Shown piece by piece: positions 1 through 8,342 of a DNA stretch of 33,479 nt. The position numbers and the translations under genes are program-made. The notes under the pieces were generated by a model. The model saw nothing but the letters and a program-made list of their open reading frames with translations. It was not told where the DNA came from and searched no databases. Numbering within the stretch: the first letter of the stretch is position 1; each line of letters opens with the position of its first letter. Location: assembly GCF_000427295.1 (NCBI RefSeq), contig NZ_ATNM01000185.1, forward strand, positions 1 through 33,479. Direction: 5' to 3'. This DNA is from Cyclobacterium qasimii M12-11B (GTDB taxonomy: Bacteria; Bacteroidota; Bacteroidia; Cytophagales; Cyclobacteriaceae).

Positions 1-24
1 TTCAAATAACAACTGCTTTTTCTA

Positions 25-309
25 TCAATTTTCTGGTAAATCGGGTATAGGGTTGATTAGCTTATTACTGCCTGATTTATCTTTTTTCAAGTCGAAAGCA
101 TCTGAAAGCTCTCCCGTCATCGTATAAGCTTTAAATTCGTGCTTGTCTCCCGTTATCTCAATCAACTGACGCATATGAGTGTTCGAGGCTTTTCTCTCCC
201 TCCAAGGGAATTTCTGTGCGTCATACCTTTTCAATCCTGCCAACGTTTCCAATGGGTTAACCGTAGGGTGCAAAACAATACGATCGGGAAAATCCCCATG
301 CATGGACAA
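25..309 (-). pseudogene. Orphan C-terminal-like fragment, possibly of a metallophosphoesterase
   Basis: An open frame of about 92-94 residues with a possible ATG at 301-303 or TTG at 307-309; a stop (313-315) lies just upstream and the DNA beyond looks non-coding. No signal peptide or complete domain is visible. The tail, with HMRQLIEI, then KAYT, then GE..D.F..K, resembles the end of the secreted phosphoesterase at 6.1-7.9 kb (HLYQYITI, KAQT, GEKVDQF). This suggests the last beta strands of a calcineurin-like or purple-acid-phosphatase-like protein whose catalytic part is missing. It lies downstream of the SusD terminator, so it is not clearly in that operon. It could also be a short lineage-specific protein. 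The resemblance was judged by eye. Confidence 0.35.
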
Positions 310-434
310 GTACTACTTCTTTAATAAGACAACCTCCTGAGCGCTTAAAAAAGTGGGAGATAAAAAACACTAAACTAAAAACTAGAAATAAATATGCTGT
401 GCGATCCACAACTTTTTCATAGTCACTAAATAAA

Positions 435-468
435 AAAGGGTCTCTGCCGAAAACGACAGAGACCCTTT
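435..468 (-). terminator. Rho-independent terminator after the SusC/SusD operon
   Basis: A perfect 12-bp inverted repeat (arms 435-446 and 457-468, core GGGTCTCTG / CAGAGACCC) encloses a 10-base loop. On the minus strand it is followed by a T run (complement of 432-437). It lies 28 bases beyond the SusD stop codon. Confidence 0.85.
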
Positions 469-495
469 AGTTATAATTAAAATCTAGTCAATACC

Positions 496-2181
496 TTAAA
501 AAGGTATGTTAGTTCCCTGATATAACCAAGGTTTTGACCATTGACTATCTGCTCCAAAGTTTCCTGAGAATTCAGTTATTTCAATATTGTTCAAAGCAGC
601 ATCAAGATTAGCTGAGTTATTGTTGTACTCATCATTTCCATACTGGAACCTGATGGCTACCTCTGGTTGAGGAGACAAAGGACCTGCAGTTAAGTCAGGG
701 AAACCTGTTCTCCTGTAATCTGCAAATGCTTCAGTACCGTTAGACCAGTTAGCTACCCATTTTTGAGTAATTATTTGTTCGATAGTACTGTTAAACATTA
801 CACCAGACTGAGCAATAAAGTCATCGTACATATCGGCTTTTCCCCAAACTTCAAGAGATTGTTCGATACCCATGTTATAATGCATCTCAGCATCACCTAC
901 ATTCCAGCCTTTCATGGCTGCTTCGGCGAAGATAAAGCTTACTTCAGATGCAGACAATATCCTTGCTTTAAGGATATCTCCTGCAGATCCGGCCGTACTA
1001 TAAATTTCATCCAACTGAGAAACATGTAGGTTTTGTGTTCCTTGACCTGGAATAGGATTCCCATTGTAAGATTCTGGCGTAAGGATAGATGCTGGTAAAC
1101 CAACATACAAATCTGTATTGTAATCCGCCATATTAGGATTAAAATGACGCGTAAATTTCACATCAGCATACTCTTCTTCGAATTGATCAAAAGTATAAAT
1201 AGATTCGATTGGTTCTCCATCAGCTCTAATGAAACTTTCAGCAGCAACATCAAGGGAAGCATCTTCTACCCACTGAACCCTTACAGAATCAAACCAAACA
1301 GGAAGCCTAGGATCTTCAGTCATTGTCAATTGATCAATGAAGGTCTGGCAAGCCTGGTATCTTTGGAAATCATCAGGATCTAACCTTACGTGTCTGGTAA
1401 TCCATATGTCATTTGATCCACCTGTATAATCTAGATTGGCATCCTGAGAAGGATCCTGAATATAGATTCCACTGCTATAGATGGCTTCAATTCCAGCTTT
1501 GGCTACATCAGGCTTCTTTTCAGACAAACGCATATAATACCTTAACAATAGAGAGTTGGTAAACCTTCTCCAGCTATCGACATTGGCACCATAGATAAGG
1601 TCATTACCAGCGGTTACACTTTCTGTAGAAGCAGAAGCTAGTAAAGTTGCAGCCTGATTTAGGTCAGCAATAATACCATCATAAATTACTTCCTGACTGT
1701 CAAATTTCGGGAATTGAAATTGATCACTGCCTTGGTCACCCATTAGGGCATCCGTATAAGGAGCATCTCCCCAAAGATCTGCAATATTTCCATAAGCAAA
1801 GGACTTCATCGTAAGGCCTATGCCCTGGAAGAATACGTTATCCATTTCTTCGCCTCTGGTAATCATTAGATCGTTGGTTCTAAGGATATCATACCATCCG
1901 GCCCAGCTTGTGGAAACCCAGTCATAGTTATTATGACCACCATACCAACCATTCTTCTGAGTGTATTGCATTGCACCACCCAAATCATTGAATCCTAATC
2001 CCAAATAGCTTTGAGCAGAATTTACCAATACTGTTGGCATTAAAAGATTTGGATTGGCATTAGCCGGGTCAATACCATAAGGATTGGTATTGATCTCACT
2101 GAGTTTGTCGTCACAACCTGTGACCAAGATAAGCCCCAGGAGAAATACGGCTATCTGTCTAAATTTAAATAAATTTTTCAT
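496..2181 (-). CDS. SusD/RagB-family outer-membrane lipoprotein (SusD-like_2 type)
   Basis: Surface lipoprotein that caps a SusC-type channel and helps bind the nutrient to be imported. The 561-residue product starts with a lipoprotein signal (LVTGC, lipidated Cys23) followed by acidic residues (CDDK), which fits Bacteroidota surface export. The mature N-terminus has the INTNPYGIDP segment typical of the SusD-like_2 subgroup, and the rest is compatible with a TPR-rich SusD fold. The gene starts 21 bases after the susC-like gene and ends at a strong terminator, so the two form one transcription unit. The substrate cannot be read from the sequence; no glycoside hydrolase or sulfatase lies beside it. 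Confidence 0.93.
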   Translation of the reverse strand: MKNLFKFRQIAVFLLGLILVTGCDDKLSEINTNPYGIDPANANPNLLMPTVLVNSAQSYLGLGFNDLGGAMQYTQKNGWYGGHNNYDWVSTSWAGWYDILRTNDLMITRGEEMDNVFFQGIGLTMKSFAYGNIADLWGDAPYTDALMGDQGSDQFQFPKFDSQEVIYDGIIADLNQAATLLASASTESVTAGNDLIYGANVDSWRRFTNSLLLRYYMRLSEKKPDVAKAGIEAIYSSGIYIQDPSQDANLDYTGGSNDIWITRHVRLDPDDFQRYQACQTFIDQLTMTEDPRLPVWFDSVRVQWVEDASLDVAAESFIRADGEPIESIYTFDQFEEEYADVKFTRHFNPNMADYNTDLYVGLPASILTPESYNGNPIPGQGTQNLHVSQLDEIYSTAGSAGDILKARILSASEVSFIFAEAAMKGWNVGDAEMHYNMGIEQSLEVWGKADMYDDFIAQSGVMFNSTIEQIITQKWVANWSNGTEAFADYRRTGFPDLTAGPLSPQPEVAIRFQYGNDEYNNNSANLDAALNNIEITEFSGNFGADSQWSKPWLYQGTNIPF

Positions 2182-2202
2182 GATATGTAAAAATAAGTGG
2201 CT

Positions 2203-5200
2203 TTAAAGATTGAAATTAAGCTTGAAACCAACAGGAATGCTCCATGGCATTACATTTTGACGTTCAATGCCTTGGTTGAATGAAGAACCTGAAGCCATAA
2301 ATGCTCTTTCAGGATCGATACCAACACCAGCTTTTGTCCACAACATAATATTTCTAGTATAGACAGAGAAAGTAGCGTTTTTGAATACACTGAAATTCGG
2401 AATTCTATAACCTAAAGACAATTCCCTTAACTTAATAAAGGTTGCATCAAAAGTAACTTGCTCATTGAAGCTCCATGGGTAAGTATTGGTAATAGGATAA
2501 ATGTTAGTACCAGAACCACCTAAATGCTCTTCATATACATCATCTGCATAATTATCAGGAGTATCTGCACCAGCAGTCTGAATTACACCAGGAATAAATG
2601 CACCATCAGAACCATTTTCATCGATAGGGAATCCACCAGTTTCAGCAGTATGACCACCTACACGTGGGAAGTTTCCTGGACTTGGTATAATGTATTTTTC
2701 AGGATCAGACTTCAATAAAGCTGCCAATTCATCTTCAGAATACAAGCCACCTGGTATTAGGTCGTCAATTTGTCTTTGTGATTTCCAATCAGATTCTCCG
2801 TATCTATAAGTAAAGGACATAAATTCGCCACCTTGTCTCCAGTCAAAACTAGCATTCAAAACAAATCTTTTGTAGCTAATTCCAGTCTGCATACCAAGAA
2901 TGAAATCAGGGTTGAAGTTACCCACTTTTCTAAGGGCATCATCAGAAGATAGGTCTTGCCATTCTCCATTAGAGTCTAATACAGGCCATTTGTAATAAGG
3001 AGAATTTGGATCTTCCACCTCTACAAAACCTTTACTGTACATGTTTCCAATTTCATCTCCTAAGAAGGTAATGGCTCCTCCACCATTTTCTCCCCAAAGC
3101 GTAACTCTATCAAAGTTTTCTACCAGTTCCAAAACACTGGTTCTGTTTCTACTCCAGTTAACATCAACATCTAATTTCCAGTCATTCCTATCAAGTGCTG
3201 TACCACCTAAGCTCATTTCTAAACCTCTACTTTGGATCAGTCCAGCATTAATTAACCTGCTGCTGTAACCTGAAGATCTAGGAAGATTTACAGAGAATAT
3301 TTGGTTCGTGTTTTCAATCACATAATACGTTCCAGAAAACCTCAACTTATTGGCGAACATATTCAAATCGATACCAGCCTCTATAGAAGTAGCTTCTTCA
3401 GGCAAGAAATCAGGGTTGTTTATTCCAGAACCTACCGCTGCAGTATTAATTGAATTATAAGTTCCTGTAGATAAGTTTTGAACCAAACGATATGGGCTTG
3501 TATCATTACCTACTTTTGCCCAACCTACTCTGGCTTTCAACATGTCAATGCTTTCAGGAAGGTTAAGCGTGTAATTCGCTAACCAGCTTAAAGAAGCAGA
3601 AGGGTAGAAATAAGAATTGTTGTTTAAAGGTAAAGTAGATGACCAGTCATTTCTAGCCGTCAAATCCAAATACAGTTGATCATCATATCCAAATGAGGCC
3701 AATCCGTAAATACTGTAGATTCGCTTTTGGGAATAACCGCTTGATACAGATCTGTTGTCCGCAGGAATGTTCTGAGCATTATAAATACCCGGTACCACAA
3801 GACCATTATTTCTGTCAGAACCTACGCCAACATAAGAAGAAACACCATATCTATGCATGATATTTCCACCTGCAGATGCATTGAAATCTAATTTACCAAA
3901 GTCCTCGTTATAACTCAAAAGGAAATCAGCATTAGACTCTTGGTTCAACATGTCTGTGTTGTAATATCCACCTTTAGCCATTCTGCTATAGCTGTAACCG
4001 ATTTTAGTTTCTCTGTTTTCGTCAGATCGGTCCAAGGAATACCTTGCTATTAAATTTAAATTATCAGAGAATTTATAATCCAAAGATACGTTTCCGTAAA
4101 TTCTATCTCTTCGGAAAGCATTCTCAATACCATAAGCAATGAAGTAAGGATTGTCTCCAACAGGAGTCCTTAATTGCTGTATTTCTTCTTGTCCAGGAAC
4201 CCAGATACCTTTCATTCCCTCATAATCAATATAAGAGGAATTGTACACCGCTTCTAAAGCGTTACCTCTTCTATCACCTGTACTAGGTCTGTCATTTGAC
4301 TTGCTATTGGTGTAGTTGAAGTTAGTACTAAGCGTTAATTTGTCCAAAATGTCATAAGTAACGGCAGAAGAAATGCTATTTCTATACAAATCGGAATTTG
4401 GGATCATACCTTGATGGATCATATTCCCATAAGACACCCTATAGGTAGCCTTATCATCTCCACCACTTATGGCGAGATTGTTATTGGAAGTGATACCAGT
4501 TTGAAGGAAGTCCTTCATTGCATTCGGATAAGATTTCAACTCAGTTGGAATTACGTTTCCGTTTTCATCAACTGGGCTATCCCATTGTTGTGCTAAGTTA
4601 CCTGCATCCAATTGTGGTCCACCCCAATAAGCTGATCCATCATTGAAAACGCCTTCTCTATTACCATTTGCATATTTATAATGCAAATCAAGCAATTGAG
4701 TAGCTTGTTCAAAAACGTTGCTTGTAGAGAAAGAAAGTCCCATGTTTTTACCTTTCCCACCAGATTTAGTAGTAATGATAACAACACCATTACCAGCACG
4801 AGTACCATAAAGTGCTGCTGCACTTGGGCCTTTTAGCACACTGATATTGGCAATATCATCAGGGTTAATATCGGAAATGGCATTACCATAATCGACCTGG
4901 TTTCCATCACCATTTTGAGAATTGTTATTCAGTGAGTTAGACATTGGAACCCCATCCACCACAAATAGTGGCTGGTTGTCAGAAGTCAATGAGGAAGCTC
5001 CCCTAATCACCATGCTTATAGATGAACCTGCACCACTTGTTTGGTTGATGGTCACACCTGGCATTCTACCTGCAAGAGAACTCAATACGTTTTCTTGAGA
5101 CACTTGAGTAATATCTTCCGCAGAAACTGTAGATACATCATACCCTAGTGATCTTTGGTCTCTTTTGATACCAAGGGCTGTTACAACTACTTCATTCATG

Positions 5201-5592
5201 GCAGTAGCTGCCTCTTCCAAGCTTAAATTAATATTGGTCTGGTTGCCAACTGTTACCTCTTGGCTTTCAAAACCTACATAAGAGAATACCAATACTGCTC
5301 CAGGGCCGGCGACGTCAATTGTATATGATCCGTCTATATCCGTTACTGTTCCATTGCTTGTTCCTTTCTCCAAAATAGTAACACCAGGCAAGCCTGAAGC
5401 ATCATTTGTGGAGGTAACTTTTCCTCTGATAGTGACTGCAACCATCTCCTCGACAGTAAAAGCAGGTGCAAAAGAATTCCCTATTGCAGGATTTCCATTG
5501 GCTTCCGCCAGTACTGAACCAGTAGATAAAATACCTACCGAGAGAAGTGGCACCATCCACTTCATCATTTTTTTAGTACGATGTTTTTTCAT
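2203..5592 (-). CDS. SusC/RagA-family TonB-linked outer-membrane receptor
   Basis: TonB-dependent beta-barrel that imports a ligand with its SusD partner. The preferred start is the ATG at 5590-5592, giving 1129 residues and a signal peptide (KKMMKWMVPLL... SVLA). A start at 5664 is open but would put 24 polar residues ahead of the signal. Order: signal, CarboxypepD_reg-like domain (from about residue 50, IRGKVTSTND to SYVGFESQEV), the TALGIKRDQRSLGY linker, plug domain (VSSxLAGRMPGV-like segment, FVVDGVPM), then a long barrel ending GFKLNFNL. I see no STN signalling domain between signal and CarboxypepD_reg. The SusD-like gene follows immediately and a FecR-like peptide gene precedes it. Ligand unknown. 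Confidence 0.93.
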   Translation of the reverse strand: MKKHRTKKMMKWMVPLLSVGILSTGSVLAEANGNPAIGNSFAPAFTVEEMVAVTIRGKVTSTNDASGLPGVTILEKGTSNGTVTDIDGSYTIDVAGPGAVLVFSYVGFESQEVTVGNQTNINLSLEEAATAMNEVVVTALGIKRDQRSLGYDVSTVSAEDITQVSQENVLSSLAGRMPGVTINQTSGAGSSISMVIRGASSLTSDNQPLFVVDGVPMSNSLNNNSQNGDGNQVDYGNAISDINPDDIANISVLKGPSAAALYGTRAGNGVVIITTKSGGKGKNMGLSFSTSNVFEQATQLLDLHYKYANGNREGVFNDGSAYWGGPQLDAGNLAQQWDSPVDENGNVIPTELKSYPNAMKDFLQTGITSNNNLAISGGDDKATYRVSYGNMIHQGMIPNSDLYRNSISSAVTYDILDKLTLSTNFNYTNSKSNDRPSTGDRRGNALEAVYNSSYIDYEGMKGIWVPGQEEIQQLRTPVGDNPYFIAYGIENAFRRDRIYGNVSLDYKFSDNLNLIARYSLDRSDENRETKIGYSYSRMAKGGYYNTDMLNQESNADFLLSYNEDFGKLDFNASAGGNIMHRYGVSSYVGVGSDRNNGLVVPGIYNAQNIPADNRSVSSGYSQKRIYSIYGLASFGYDDQLYLDLTARNDWSSTLPLNNNSYFYPSASLSWLANYTLNLPESIDMLKARVGWAKVGNDTSPYRLVQNLSTGTYNSINTAAVGSGINNPDFLPEEATSIEAGIDLNMFANKLRFSGTYYVIENTNQIFSVNLPRSSGYSSRLINAGLIQSRGLEMSLGGTALDRNDWKLDVDVNWSRNRTSVLELVENFDRVTLWGENGGGAITFLGDEIGNMYSKGFVEVEDPNSPYYKWPVLDSNGEWQDLSSDDALRKVGNFNPDFILGMQTGISYKRFVLNASFDWRQGGEFMSFTYRYGESDWKSQRQIDDLIPGGLYSEDELAALLKSDPEKYIIPSPGNFPRVGGHTAETGGFPIDENGSDGAFIPGVIQTAGADTPDNYADDVYEEHLGGSGTNIYPITNTYPWSFNEQVTFDATFIKLRELSLGYRIPNFSVFKNATFSVYTRNIMLWTKAGVGIDPERAFMASGSSFNQGIERQNVMPWSIPVGFKLNFNL

Positions 5593-5674
5593 AATTAATT
5601 GTTTTGCTTTTTCGGTTTTGCGTTCGTCTGATAAATTGGAAGTGATTCTCCAAACCTTGCCCATTGAAGGACTT

Positions 5675-5917
5675 CTATTCTTTTTCTTTTTGCGTTCTAC
5701 TTAAACTTTGATCCTTTATTTTTTTATCTTCTGTATTCGATTTTAACTCTTCGTTGTATTCGTTTAAGACTTGCTCAAAATGTTTCCGCATACTTTCTTC
5801 CATCCCAGCCACCATTTCCGGATCCTCAAGACTTCCTAAAAGTTCATCAAACTCAGGACGTGAAATCTTATTTTGTACAAGTCTCTGCATTAGAGCCTCT
5901 GCTTTTTTCTTTTTCAT
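5675..5917 (-). CDS. Short FecR-like (anti-sigma N-terminal domain) peptide
   Basis: A predicted 80-residue protein starting MKKKKAEALMQRLV. The start at 5915-5917 is chosen because a GGAGGG sits 7 bases upstream; starts at 5944 and 5974 are also open. The pattern of an early helix followed by SRPEFDELLGSLEDPEM resembles the N-terminal anti-sigma domain of Bacteroidota FecR proteins, which bind ECF sigma factors. The membrane segment and periplasmic FecR/DUF4974 domains are absent; the protein ends in a charged tail (EDKKIKDQSLSRTQKEKE). It lies 82 bases upstream of the susC-like gene and is probably cotranscribed with it. No sigma-factor gene is nearby. It may be a decayed FecR or a free-standing small regulator. 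Confidence 0.55.
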   Translation of the reverse strand: MKKKKAEALMQRLVQNKISRPEFDELLGSLEDPEMVAGMEESMRKHFEQVLNEYNEELKSNTEDKKIKDQSLSRTQKEKE

Positions 5918-6002
5918 ATAAATGCCCTCCACCGTAAATACCATGGGATATAAAAAAGAGACTATTTGATTCAATTCTTTTTTATTGTGAAATAATTGTT
6001 AA

Positions 6003-6010
6003 CAAACTTA
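6003..6010 (-). promoter_or_regulatory. Possible Bacteroidota -7 promoter element
   Basis: Minus strand TAAGTTTG matches the Bacteroidota TAnnTTTG consensus, 85 bases upstream of the FecR-like gene. No clear -33 TTG element is seen at the usual spacing, so this is tentative. Confidence 0.3.
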
Positions 6011-6085
6011 ACCTTAGCATAAAGTGGCCTGATTTCATTTTAATGCGTAATATTATTAGATACCAAAATCGGCCTTTGGAGATCA

Positions 6086-7888
6086 ATGGCTACTAATTTT
6101 AATCTGTTTATGAAAAGTTCACCACTATTATTGGTTTGCATTGCATTGATTTTCAGCTCATGTGGACCCCAAAAAAAAGATGAAAAAGCTTTGCCTTCCG
6201 TTAAAGAAACAATGGATGGAGTTGTAACCCGCCTATATAAGGAGTTGGATAAAGATGCGCTTGATACCATTTCTCATGCTTATGCAGCGCAATACCTTAC
6301 GGATGAAGAGAAAGAATCCCTCGCTACACAATATTGGAAAGTAAAGGTAAATGTACCTACCACTGTTTCCCTCATGAGAAATAAAGGCCAAGAGGTTGTT
6401 CCTTTCTGGATAAAACCTGCGGGATTTACGCTCACAGACCTGGAGGTAAAAAATGAACATGATACCTATGAGGTATATCAGAAAGATTTCGATGCAGGAG
6501 AAATCCAGCTGGGTATTAATGGCTTTGGCAAGCACCGACCTGTTTACTTCATTGGACTTGCACCTCAAAACTCAGAAGATGAATTGGAGATCACTCCTGT
6601 GTTTCCTGTAACACAACACATTGAAGTTTTTGATGTTGGCGCTTTCACCTATCACGACTGGAGTGGATTGAAACTTACAGAAGTTCCTGATGCGCTCAAA
6701 GGACAAAAACTACTGACGACCATCAGAGGTAGAGCAAGAGAGGCACACATGGTTGATGCTTTTAGAACTACCGCTTTCCCTACTGGGGAAAAACCTGATC
6801 AGGTACTTCTTACCTGGAGTGAGTCACCAGAAAACTCCATGGACATCCAATGGAGAACAACAGAGACGGTATCCTCAGGGACAGCTAAATATTGGAAAAA
6901 TGGAACTGAAGACACTTTAGAAACTCAGGCAGAGAAATTTCTAATGGAAGACCGTCTCCTTCAAAATGACCGATACATGAATAGGTTTACAGCCAAGTTA
7001 AGGTCTCTGGAGCCTGAAACTGAATATGGCTATATTGTAGGAAATGAAGAAGCCGGTTGGTCATCGCCAGAAACCTTCAACACCGCCACAGGTAAAGGCG
7101 AACCTTTTTCATTTGTTTGGTCTGGTGATGTGCACCTTTCTGAAGTATGGGGCAATAACATTCAGAAAGCAGAGAAAAGATTCCCGGACATTGCCTTTTA
7201 TTATATAGCAGGAGACCTTGTAAATACAGGTTTATACAGAGATGATTGGGACAAGCTGTTTCAATATGCGGGAAGTACCATAGCAAGAAAACCACTTATG
7301 GCTGTTCCTGGCAATCACGATAGTCAGGATGGACTTGGGGCCTGGATGTTTGAAAAAATGTTGAGTTACCCTTCAGACAGTCCTTCTCCTGAGATGGCTG
7401 GGCGCTCGTATGCTTTCAATTATGGAAATGCGCTGTTCCTAATGATAGATTCTACCTTTCCCAATGAAGACCAAACGGAATGGATTGAGAAAAAGTTAAA
7501 AGAAACAGATGCAACCTGGAAAATCGCAGTTTTTCACTTTCCTCCTTTCAATGCAGTAGAACCTTATGAGGACATACAGCAGGAATGGGGACCACTCTTT
7601 GACAAATACCATGTTGACATGGTGATGGGTGGGCATTTTCATTACTATATGCGGTCTAAGCCAATAAACAACGGGCAAATTGTAAAAAGCCCTAAGGACG
7701 GAACCATTTACTGGATTTCTGTTGGCACCACTGGAAAAAACAAAGACGTAGAAACAGGTTCCTATGCGGAAATTCAGTTTCCAGCAGATCACTTGTACCA
7801 ATACATTACAATTGATGGAAAAACAATGAAAGCGCAAACCATCAATGTTGATGGCGAGAAGGTCGATCAGTTTTCAATCAACAAATAA
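6086..7888 (+). CDS. Secreted metallophosphoesterase lipoprotein (PAP-like N-terminal domain plus calcineurin-like domain)
   Basis: Likely phosphomonoesterase or phosphodiesterase anchored in the envelope. The 600-residue protein has a lipoprotein signal (IFSSCG, Cys26); a start at Met9 (6110) is possible, but GGAG just upstream supports the first ATG. A poorly recognised region of about 200 residues comes first, then a fibronectin-like PAP N-terminal domain (about 230-335, VLLTWSESPENSMDIQWRT), then the dinuclear metal site: GDVH (D348, H350), GDLVN (D377, N380), GNHD (N410-D412), H484 and GGHFH (H517, H519). True purple acid phosphatases have GDxxY; here Asn380 is at the tyrosine position, so the Fe-Tyr charge-transfer ligand is missing. 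It is divergent from the SusCD operon and followed by a terminator. Confidence 0.85.
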   Translation: MATNFNLFMKSSPLLLVCIALIFSSCGPQKKDEKALPSVKETMDGVVTRLYKELDKDALDTISHAYAAQYLTDEEKESLATQYWKVKVNVPTTVSLMRNKGQEVVPFWIKPAGFTLTDLEVKNEHDTYEVYQKDFDAGEIQLGINGFGKHRPVYFIGLAPQNSEDELEITPVFPVTQHIEVFDVGAFTYHDWSGLKLTEVPDALKGQKLLTTIRGRAREAHMVDAFRTTAFPTGEKPDQVLLTWSESPENSMDIQWRTTETVSSGTAKYWKNGTEDTLETQAEKFLMEDRLLQNDRYMNRFTAKLRSLEPETEYGYIVGNEEAGWSSPETFNTATGKGEPFSFVWSGDVHLSEVWGNNIQKAEKRFPDIAFYYIAGDLVNTGLYRDDWDKLFQYAGSTIARKPLMAVPGNHDSQDGLGAWMFEKMLSYPSDSPSPEMAGRSYAFNYGNALFLMIDSTFPNEDQTEWIEKKLKETDATWKIAVFHFPPFNAVEPYEDIQQEWGPLFDKYHVDMVMGGHFHYYMRSKPINNGQIVKSPKDGTIYWISVGTTGKNKDVETGSYAEIQFPADHLYQYITIDGKTMKAQTINVDGEKVDQFSINK

Positions 7889-7971
7889 TACATTACGATT
7901 TTCAAGATTTATACCCAGACTAAGCAATAGCGTTCGTCACATAATAGAAGGCCTATAGCAAATTTCGTATT

Positions 7972-8011
7972 AAAGCCTGTCAGCAGTTTATCTGTAGACA
8001 GGCTTTTTTTT
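7972..8011 (+). terminator. Rho-independent terminator after the phosphoesterase gene
   Basis: Ten-base-pair stem AAAGCCTGTC / GACAGGCTTT (7972-7981 and 7997-8006) with a 15-base loop, followed by a run of eight T at 8004-8011. Confidence 0.85.
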
Positions 8012-8254
8012 AACTCAGATATTTTTCAAATTAAACTGGTAGAAACCTTTTATTACCTGTATTTTTAACTCGGATTTCGCAATAGAAATCTTGACACATT
8101 GCCTTTTCCCTTCTTAAGAACAACTGTAAGAATAAGAAAAACAACGGGTTAAATGATTAAAATAGCTTGTACTCAGTGCTGGCTAGGATTGGCTGAGTTG
8201 ATTCAGTACTTTGAAGATACATCAGCACCCACTGCTCGCCTGAGGTTAAAATAA

Positions 8255-8305
8255 ACCAAATGGATTTGGTCAGAACAAAACTTCTGTCCAATGGACCAAT
8301 TGGTC
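8255..8305. repeat. Pair of palindromes upstream of dnaE
   Basis: A perfect inverted repeat ACCAAAT-GG-ATTTGGT (8255-8270) is followed by a perfect 12-bp palindrome GACCAATTGGTC (8294-8305), which overlaps a GTCC-AAT-GGAC repeat (8286-8296). All share ACCAA/TTGGT half-sites and end 37 bases before the dnaE start, a position suited to an operator or an RNA structure in the leader. Function is inferred only from position and symmetry. Confidence 0.45.
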
Positions 8306-8342
8306 AAAAAATTGATTTTCATTCCCTTTTCAATAGACATAT

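Larger units (their letters stand above)
7889..8342. other. Intergenic region between phosphoesterase and dnaE
   Basis: A 454-base spacer without a convincing gene. It holds the terminator of the upstream gene and, in its last 90 bases, two neighbouring palindromic elements just ahead of dnaE. No clear TAnnTTTG promoter was found. Confidence 0.7.

Noticed and set aside
5592-5664. Longer start for the SusC-type receptor at 5664
   Set aside because: It would add 24 polar residues in front of a good signal peptide; the internal ATG is more likely.
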